This document shows positions 31,406 through 36,527 of a DNA stretch of 36,527 nucleotides, piece by piece. The notes beneath the pieces are model-generated. The model was not told the DNA's origin, searched no databases, and saw only the letters and a list, made by a program, of their open reading frames with translations. Source of the stretch: a bacterium (GTDB lineage Bacteria > SAR324 > XYD2-FULL-50-16). The translations under genes were made by a program, and so were the position numbers. The DNA lies in NCBI GenBank assembly GCA_018830885.1, contig JAHJRI010000260.1, positions 1 to 36,527 on the forward strand, given 5' to 3'. The first letter of the stretch is position 1, and every line of letters begins with the position of its first letter.

Positions 31406-33292
31406 ATGAAACCAAGGTGGCGGTGGGTCGTTGGTCTGGTAATTGTCTGTGTGATTGGATGGGGTATCTGGCGGTGGCAGAGCAGACCCGAGTCTCGCAT
31501 TGTGGTGGCGGATCCGGCCACAGAACGCATGACGAACAACGGCAAGGTTATCGGATTCAGTGAAAAAAATGGCAGTCATGCCTGGCTGGGAATTCCATAC
31601 GCAATACCGCCGGTGGGTGCGCTGCGCTGGAAAGCCCCGCTGCCTGCCGGGCGTCACACGGAAACGCTGCAGGCGCTGCAGACCGGATCTTTCTGTTCCC
31701 AGATCGGGAACCCCTCGATCCCTGTCAAAGATGATCTGATGGGGCAGCCGGTGGGGTCCGAAGATTGCCTGTTTCTGAACATCTGGGCGCCCAGACTGAC
31801 CCTGGATCAGATCCGGCAGGGAGATGTCCGTCTGCCGGTGATGTTCTGGATACACGGCGGCGGTAACAGCATCGGTCACGGCGGCAACTACCCGGGACGG
31901 ACACTGGCGGTCAGGCACAACCTGATCGTGGTGACCATCAATTATCGGCTGGGTCCTCTCGGCTGGTTTTCCCATCCTGCCCTGAGATCCGGAGAAACGA
32001 CCGTTGAAGACCAGTCCGGGAACTATGGGACACTCGATATCATTCAGGCACTGAGCTGGGTCCGGGATAATATCGCCGGATTCGGGGGAGATCCGGGAAA
32101 TGTGACGGTGTTTGGTGAGTCTGCGGGGGCTTTCAACACGGTTTCCCTGCTGCTGGCGTCAAAAGCGAAAGGGCTGTTTCACAAAGCCATTGTTCAGAGC
32201 GGTGGTATTCGACTGTCTTCCCTCAGCCGGGCTCAAAATTTCCGGGACGACCCGGAGCCGGGGCACCGTAACAGCTCGAAAGAGGTCGTTAGTCAACTGC
32301 TGCTGGCCGATGGCCAGGTCCAAAACCGGGAAGATGCCAGAAAAATGCAGCAGCAGATGTCAGATCAGGCACTCAACACCTATCTCATGTCCAAAACCGC
32401 GGCCGATTTAATCAGTCAGTATGATGCCAGCAATTTCGGCATGCTGAATTTCCCCCACTTGATCAAAGACGGGGCAGTCCTGCCCCAGGGGAATGCCCTG
32501 GACCGTTTTCGGGATCGTGCCACGTTCAACACCATGCCACTGATGATCGGGAACAACCGGGATGAACTGAAACTGTTTATGGCTTTCGACCCGCAATACG
32601 TCAACCGCTACTTGAAGGTCATCATCCGGGTCAAGGACAGTCAGCAATATGCCAGTATCGCCGGATATACCTCGGACGCCTGGAAAGCGTCAGGTGTTGA
32701 CCGACTGGCGGCGGTTCTCAGCCAGAGCCAGGATAAACCGGTGTTTGCCTACCGATTTGACTGGGATGAAGAACCGACCTTGCTGGGAGCCGATTTATCA
32801 TTTCTGCTGGGCGCCGCCCACATGCTTGAAATCCCTTTTGTTTTCGGCGAGGAGCAGGCCGGCTCCGATTTCAGCAGGATTTTTAACGAAGATAATGCTG
32901 CGGGGCGGGCATCGCTTTCCAGCAGTATGACCTCGTACTGGGCCGAGTTTGCCTATACCGGTTCTCCGGGACGCGGCCGGGAGCATAAACTGCCGAAATG
33001 GAAATCCTGGGGCGAAGCGGGACAGAACCATGGGGCAACCCTGATCTTCGACACACCAGAGGATAAAGGTATCCGCATGTCAACGGACATAACGCCAATG
33101 GAAGCGATCAAGACGCGGCTGGTCGCAGATACCGCCATCAGCGACCAGAAACTCCTTTGTGGTCTCTATGTGAGGCTTTTTGGTGATGAAAATCAGTTTT
33201 TGAGCGACCCCTCTCTCTGGAATGACCAGGAGTATGAAAACCTGGGAAAAGAGGGCTGCCGCAGTTTTCCCAGAAGCGCTTTTTTAGAGTGA
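31406..33292 (+). CDS. Type-B carboxylesterase/lipase, membrane-anchored
   Basis: A 628-residue alpha/beta-hydrolase. An N-terminal membrane helix (about residues 8-22) without a clear cleavage site would anchor it, with the enzyme in the periplasm. The oxyanion hole is HGGG (150-153); the catalytic triad is Ser239 in GESAG, Glu387 in GNNRDE and His472 in AAHMLEIPFVFG. Members hydrolyse carboxyl esters; the size is somewhat above the 500-550 usual for bacterial forms because of an insertion around residues 275-320. AAGGG lies about five bases before the ATG at 31406. It ends convergently, about 137 bp before the stop of the reductase gene. Confidence 0.92.
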   Translation: MKPRWRWVVGLVIVCVIGWGIWRWQSRPESRIVVADPATERMTNNGKVIGFSEKNGSHAWLGIPYAIPPVGALRWKAPLPAGRHTETLQALQTGSFCSQIGNPSIPVKDDLMGQPVGSEDCLFLNIWAPRLTLDQIRQGDVRLPVMFWIHGGGNSIGHGGNYPGRTLAVRHNLIVVTINYRLGPLGWFSHPALRSGETTVEDQSGNYGTLDIIQALSWVRDNIAGFGGDPGNVTVFGESAGAFNTVSLLLASKAKGLFHKAIVQSGGIRLSSLSRAQNFRDDPEPGHRNSSKEVVSQLLLADGQVQNREDARKMQQQMSDQALNTYLMSKTAADLISQYDASNFGMLNFPHLIKDGAVLPQGNALDRFRDRATFNTMPLMIGNNRDELKLFMAFDPQYVNRYLKVIIRVKDSQQYASIAGYTSDAWKASGVDRLAAVLSQSQDKPVFAYRFDWDEEPTLLGADLSFLLGAAHMLEIPFVFGEEQAGSDFSRIFNEDNAAGRASLSSSMTSYWAEFAYTGSPGRGREHKLPKWKSWGEAGQNHGATLIFDTPEDKGIRMSTDITPMEAIKTRLVADTAISDQKLLCGLYVRLFGDENQFLSDPSLWNDQEYENLGKEGCRSFPRSAFLE

Positions 33293-33429
33293 AACATTGT
33301 TCCGTTTCATCGTTGCAGAATCCCGGTCTTGAACCAAAAGCCCGAACACTGCGGGACGAAATGGAAACAGGCGGCCAAGGGATCCCCCGCTGAATGCCCG
33401 GGTCGACCCCTTTGACCGGATTTACCCTA

Positions 33430-35466
33430 TCAGATCTGACGGGCGAGGTAGTTGGCCATATGAATGGCTTTTTCAACCTTCTCGGGTCCGGCACAATCCC
33501 CGATCTCTCTGATTTGAACACCGGTTCCTGCCAGTGCGTGATACAGGTCGCGGTTTGGCAGTCTCGGCAGGGCCAGGATCACCGTATCCGCCTCGATGGT
33601 TACCGGGTTGCCGTCAGCCCCGACATAGATCAATCCGTTATCGGTTATCTCCTGAACCCGGGTCCCGGGAAGGCAGGTGACACCGGCTTCCGCCAGAAAC
33701 TCGTTGATCACCATGAATCGCTGAACCTGTGAAAATGGGGGCCAGCCCATCATGGGCCCTTCTTCCAGCAGGGTGACCTCCCGGACCTTGTCCGGGTCGA
33801 CAATCGTATGTCCTCGTTGCTCTGCCGGACGGTGATACTTGGTGTACCCCTCCGCTTCGGATTTTCCGTCCCTGGCGAGTGAAACCGCTATTTCAGCCCC
33901 GTAATGACCACCGATCACGGCCACTTTCTTCCCGGCTTTGCGTTTTCCGGAAAGGAACATGTCCATGGTTCCCACTATGGATTTATCGATCCCGGGAATC
34001 TCCGGAATCACTTCCTTGGAGCCGGTCGCGAGCACGACCATATCCGGTTTGACCGCTTTCACCAGCTCCGGGGTTACCGGGGTTTCCAGCTTGCTGTTGA
34101 TCGCCATGGCGTTGATCTCGCGTCGCAGCCAGCGGTTGATGTTCTGCAGATCCCGGGTGTTGAGATTGGGAAAGGCCGTTGCCAGTGGAAGATAGCCACC
34201 CAGACGGGAACCGGATTCGTAGATGGTCACATCGTGACCTCGCATCGTGGCAACCCTCGCAAATTCCATTCCGGCAGGGCCACCACCGACAATCATGATG
34301 TTCTTGGGTTTGCGTGACGTCAGCATGCGGTCTTCCCACCACTCGGAAGGACGGTTGTACTCGAAATTGACGGCACAACGGCTGGGTCTGTCGGTGAAGT
34401 CGTCGTCCAGGCAGGAGTTGCAGGTAATACAACGGCGAATATCGTCAAATCGTCCTTCCAGCGTTTTCTGGGCGAACTCTGCATCTGCCAGGGACCCGCG
34501 GCCGATACCGACGATATCACAGCGACCCGCTTCGATCAGCTCGACGGCCATCTGGCCGTTGTTAATACGGCCGAGGCCGGCAACCGGGACATTGACCGCT
34601 TTTTTAACCCGCTCGGCCAGGTAGATCCACAGACCGTGAGGTTCATAGATTTCAGGCACGATGGTGTGGAAATGCTCAAAAATACCGCAGGTCACATCAA
34701 ACATGTCACAACCCGCTTCCTCCATTGCCGGCGCGATATGGGTACAGAAATCGTCGATTGTGTAACCGCCCTCCATGAACTCGTCACCGGCCACCCGACA
34801 GGCAATCGGCATATCGCCCACTGCTGCGCGGATCTGGCGCAGGATCTCACAGACAAAATGCATATTCTTTTTCCAGTCACCTCCCCATTTATCAGTCCGA
34901 TGGTTGGTATAAGGAGACATATACTGCTGGGGCAGGGTGCCGTGGGAGCAGTGCAGTTCATAGATATCAAACCCGGCTTTCTGGGCGAGAACGGCGGAAT
35001 GGACATACTCGCCAATCAAAGTCTCAATTTCCGCCTCTGTCATCCCCACCGGATGGTTGTTCGGAGGAAGCGGGTTGGGTGGGGTGGTATCGGATGGCGC
35101 CACGGCAACCTTGCGAACATGCTTGGGCAGTTTGTCCGGGTTGGCCACCCGACCGGGATGGGTAACCTGCATCATGGCCTTGGCGCCGGCTGCGTGAATC
35201 GATTCCACCAGCTCATACAGCGCAACCACCTGGTTGTCATCAAAACACCCCAGCATCCTGGGGAACAGCTTGGTGTCTTCGGTCGGCAAAGAGCCTTCGA
35301 CCGAATAGAGCCCCCAGCCGCCTTTGGCCCGGTAATAGGTGGCATCAATCAGGGTTTTGCCGGCACAGCAGTCCTCCCTGACCACGTTGGATATCATGGG
35401 CGCTGCAAACAGCCGGTTTTTAATCTCCAGATTTCGAATTTTGATGGGGTCCGATATTTTTGCCAT
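33430..35466 (-). CDS. OYE-type Fe-S flavoprotein reductase (enoate/dienoyl-CoA reductase-like)
   Basis: A 678-residue enzyme with three parts. Residues 1-340 form the FMN-binding barrel of the old-yellow-enzyme family. Cys346, Cys349, Cys352 and Cys364 (C-x2-C-x2-C-x11-C) hold a [4Fe-4S] cluster. Residues about 388-678 form an FAD/NAD(P) unit with IMIVGGGPAG (about 390-399) and VAVIGGHYGAEIA. Family members reduce double bonds of enoates, dienoyl-CoA or aryl-CoA. The active-site stretch reads HCSHGTLPQQYMSPYTNHRTDKWGG, so Thr177 stands where FadH and many others have Tyr. An excellent AGGAGG lies nine bases before the ATG at 35466. A CoA-ligase-like gene ends about 75 bp upstream on the same strand, which points to CoA-linked aromatic or bile-acid-like catabolism. 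Confidence 0.9.
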   Translation of the reverse strand: MAKISDPIKIRNLEIKNRLFAAPMISNVVREDCCAGKTLIDATYYRAKGGWGLYSVEGSLPTEDTKLFPRMLGCFDDNQVVALYELVESIHAAGAKAMMQVTHPGRVANPDKLPKHVRKVAVAPSDTTPPNPLPPNNHPVGMTEAEIETLIGEYVHSAVLAQKAGFDIYELHCSHGTLPQQYMSPYTNHRTDKWGGDWKKNMHFVCEILRQIRAAVGDMPIACRVAGDEFMEGGYTIDDFCTHIAPAMEEAGCDMFDVTCGIFEHFHTIVPEIYEPHGLWIYLAERVKKAVNVPVAGLGRINNGQMAVELIEAGRCDIVGIGRGSLADAEFAQKTLEGRFDDIRRCITCNSCLDDDFTDRPSRCAVNFEYNRPSEWWEDRMLTSRKPKNIMIVGGGPAGMEFARVATMRGHDVTIYESGSRLGGYLPLATAFPNLNTRDLQNINRWLRREINAMAINSKLETPVTPELVKAVKPDMVVLATGSKEVIPEIPGIDKSIVGTMDMFLSGKRKAGKKVAVIGGHYGAEIAVSLARDGKSEAEGYTKYHRPAEQRGHTIVDPDKVREVTLLEEGPMMGWPPFSQVQRFMVINEFLAEAGVTCLPGTRVQEITDNGLIYVGADGNPVTIEADTVILALPRLPNRDLYHALAGTGVQIREIGDCAGPEKVEKAIHMANYLARQI

Positions 35467-35541
35467 TGCCTTTCCCTCCTGTTGGGGTTGGGTTTCAATT
35501 GTCGGCCGAATCACCGACGAAATAAAATGGTCAGACTCTGT

Positions 35542-36527
35542 CTATTTTTTTTCAAAGCTTTTTTCGATGAACTGGGTTTTATGGGCAAACCGCTCCAGGG
35601 TTTCCGGTGGCAGCCACTCAATCGCCGGCGTAACCTTCAGCTGACCATGCATTTTATCTGTTATCTCGCGAGTCAACGCTTCCAGTTCATCCGGTCGGGT
35701 ATCCCGTCCATATTCCACCTTCAGTTTCAACGGTGGAACCACCCGTGGTGGGGGTTCGTCCAGGACAATCCTGAATTCACCGGTTACCTGGGGGACAAAT
35801 CCGGTGATGATACCGTCAATGGCCGATGGGTAGACAATCACCCCCTTAACCTTCAACATATCATCCTTGCGGCCGGTGACCTTGTATCGAAACCCTGACA
35901 GGCCGCAGGGACAGGGTTCGGTAAACACCTGGCAGATGTCACCGATGGTTTCCCTGAACCAGAGGAAGCCTTCTCCATCCAGGGTTGTTTGAACCGGCAT
36001 GCCGATCGCCCCGTTCTCGAAGGGGATGGGTTCATAGGTGTCCGGATCAACCAGTTCGAAGAAGATACTGTCGTCGGCAATATGATGCATGCCCTGGTAC
36101 TCCTCATGATCGCAGGAGATACCAAAACCGGCACCGGTGTCGAACAGTTTGGCGCCATAGGCTGTTTCCAGTTTGCGGCGAACCTCCGGAATGCCAGCGC
36201 CGGGTTCACCGCCGCACAGCAACCGCTTTAGCGGCAGATCTTTGATATCCATCCCGATCACACCCGGGGCCTTGTCGATCATGTGTTCGGCCAGGGAAGG
36301 CGTACAGGCAAGGGTATCGGCCTGGAACATCTTGGCGAAACGCAATATCTTCTCTGTGCCGCCTTCAGCCCCGACTGGCAGCACGCAGGCGCCGCTCCTT
36401 TCAAAAAACTGGGCATACGGCATTCCTGCCAGGAACATACTCAGGCCGAAGGCGTGAATCAGCCGGCTGCCAGGGCGTACGCCAATCCGTCGCAGCATGC
36501 GGCAGAGGTTGTCCGAAAACCAGATGG
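35542..36527 (-). CDS. Phenylacetate-CoA ligase-like enzyme (partial, 5' end outside window)
   Basis: The frame stays open through the right edge of the window, so the true start lies beyond 36527 and only about 328 C-terminal residues are seen. They belong to the PaaK-like branch of adenylate-forming enzymes. The middle has FDTGAGFGISCDHEEYQGMH, the ATP/acyl site. The C-terminal lid begins VTGRKDDMLKVKGVIVYPSAIDGII, the GRxDDML-x2-G motif of PaaK, and includes a KLKVEYGRD strand. These enzymes make aryl- or acyl-CoA from acid, ATP and CoA in the cytoplasm. The ORF's ATG at 36498 is internal and not the start. It is co-directional with the reductase gene, with a gap of about 75 bp. Confidence 0.88.
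   Translation of the reverse strand, partial: IWFSDNLCRMLRRIGVRPGSRLIHAFGLSMFLAGMPYAQFFERSGACVLPVGAEGGTEKILRFAKMFQADTLACTPSLAEHMIDKAPGVIGMDIKDLPLKRLLCGGEPGAGIPEVRRKLETAYGAKLFDTGAGFGISCDHEEYQGMHHIADDSIFFELVDPDTYEPIPFENGAIGMPVQTTLDGEGFLWFRETIGDICQVFTEPCPCGLSGFRYKVTGRKDDMLKVKGVIVYPSAIDGIITGFVPQVTGEFRIVLDEPPPRVVPPLKLKVEYGRDTRPDELEALTREITDKMHGQLKVTPAIEWLPPETLERFAHKTQFIEKSFEKK

Noticed and set aside
33293..33429. Bidirectional terminator between the convergent esterase and reductase genes
   Set aside because: Only a weak GAAAC/GTTTC dyad with no GC-rich stem or T-run.
34636..35898. A 420-residue open frame on the plus strand
   Set aside because: It lies wholly opposite the reductase and ligase genes, has low-complexity His/Gly/Arg composition, no family similarity and no ribosome-binding site. 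It is a shadow frame.

Overview
This window looks like chromosomal DNA of moderate GC from an anaerobic Gram-negative bacterium, most likely a Desulfobacterota (delta-proteobacterial) relative. That placement is inferred from the mix of periplasmic-binding transporters, a DISM/HD-GYP lipoprotein, an iron alcohol dehydrogenase, an Fe-S old-yellow-enzyme reductase and a PaaK-like aryl-CoA ligase. There is no rRNA, tRNA, CRISPR array, transposase or phage gene. The right end cuts a gene; the left end lies in non-coding DNA.

Layout. (1) 0.3-1.0 kb: a Crp/Fnr-type regulator on the minus strand. (2) 1.5-4.5 kb: a plus-strand operon of a MarR regulator, a polar amino-acid ABC permease, a binding lipoprotein and a second permease, with no ATPase gene. 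A perfect 8-6-8 palindrome lies inside the MarR promoter. (3) 4.5-5.6 kb: a gene-poor stretch with a 27-bp tandem duplication, then a small zinc-ribbon membrane protein. (4) 5.6-16.7 kb: a ten-gene minus-strand cluster: amidase, branched-chain-type ABC transporter (binding protein, two ATPases, two permeases), DeoR regulator, glycerol-kinase-like kinase, GlpA/GlpO-like flavoprotein with a BFD iron-sulphur domain, and an HcnB-like flavoprotein. The last four genes are joined by 4-base stop/start overlaps. The set reads as a catabolic module: import, amide cleavage, phosphorylation, oxidation. Its substrate cannot be read from sequence; the kinase lacks the arginine that glycerol kinases use to hold glycerol. 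(5) 16.8-18.8 kb: a repeat-rich zone with three separate inverted-repeat structures, enclosing an AEC-family carrier gene. (6) 18.8-21.4 kb: an ABC operon of molybdate/oxyanion type in the order ATPase, binding protein, permease. (7) 21.6-26.6 kb: two small orphan genes, an HD-GYP lipoprotein followed 4 bp later by cytidine deaminase, and a divergent conserved gene of unknown function. (8) 26.6-29.9 kb: ilvB-ilvN (acetohydroxyacid synthase) and a gene resembling zinc-dependent phospholipase C family proteins. (9) 30.1-36.5 kb: iron-type alcohol dehydrogenase, type-B carboxylesterase, then convergently an Fe-S/FMN/FAD enoate-reductase-like enzyme and a truncated phenylacetate-CoA-ligase-like gene.

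The strongest candidates for something undescribed are the amidase/ABC/kinase/flavoprotein operon, the palindrome-controlled near-leaderless MarR gene with its ATPase-less transporter, the palindromic miniature elements around 17-18.7 kb, and the OYE-type reductase whose usual active-site tyrosine is a threonine.
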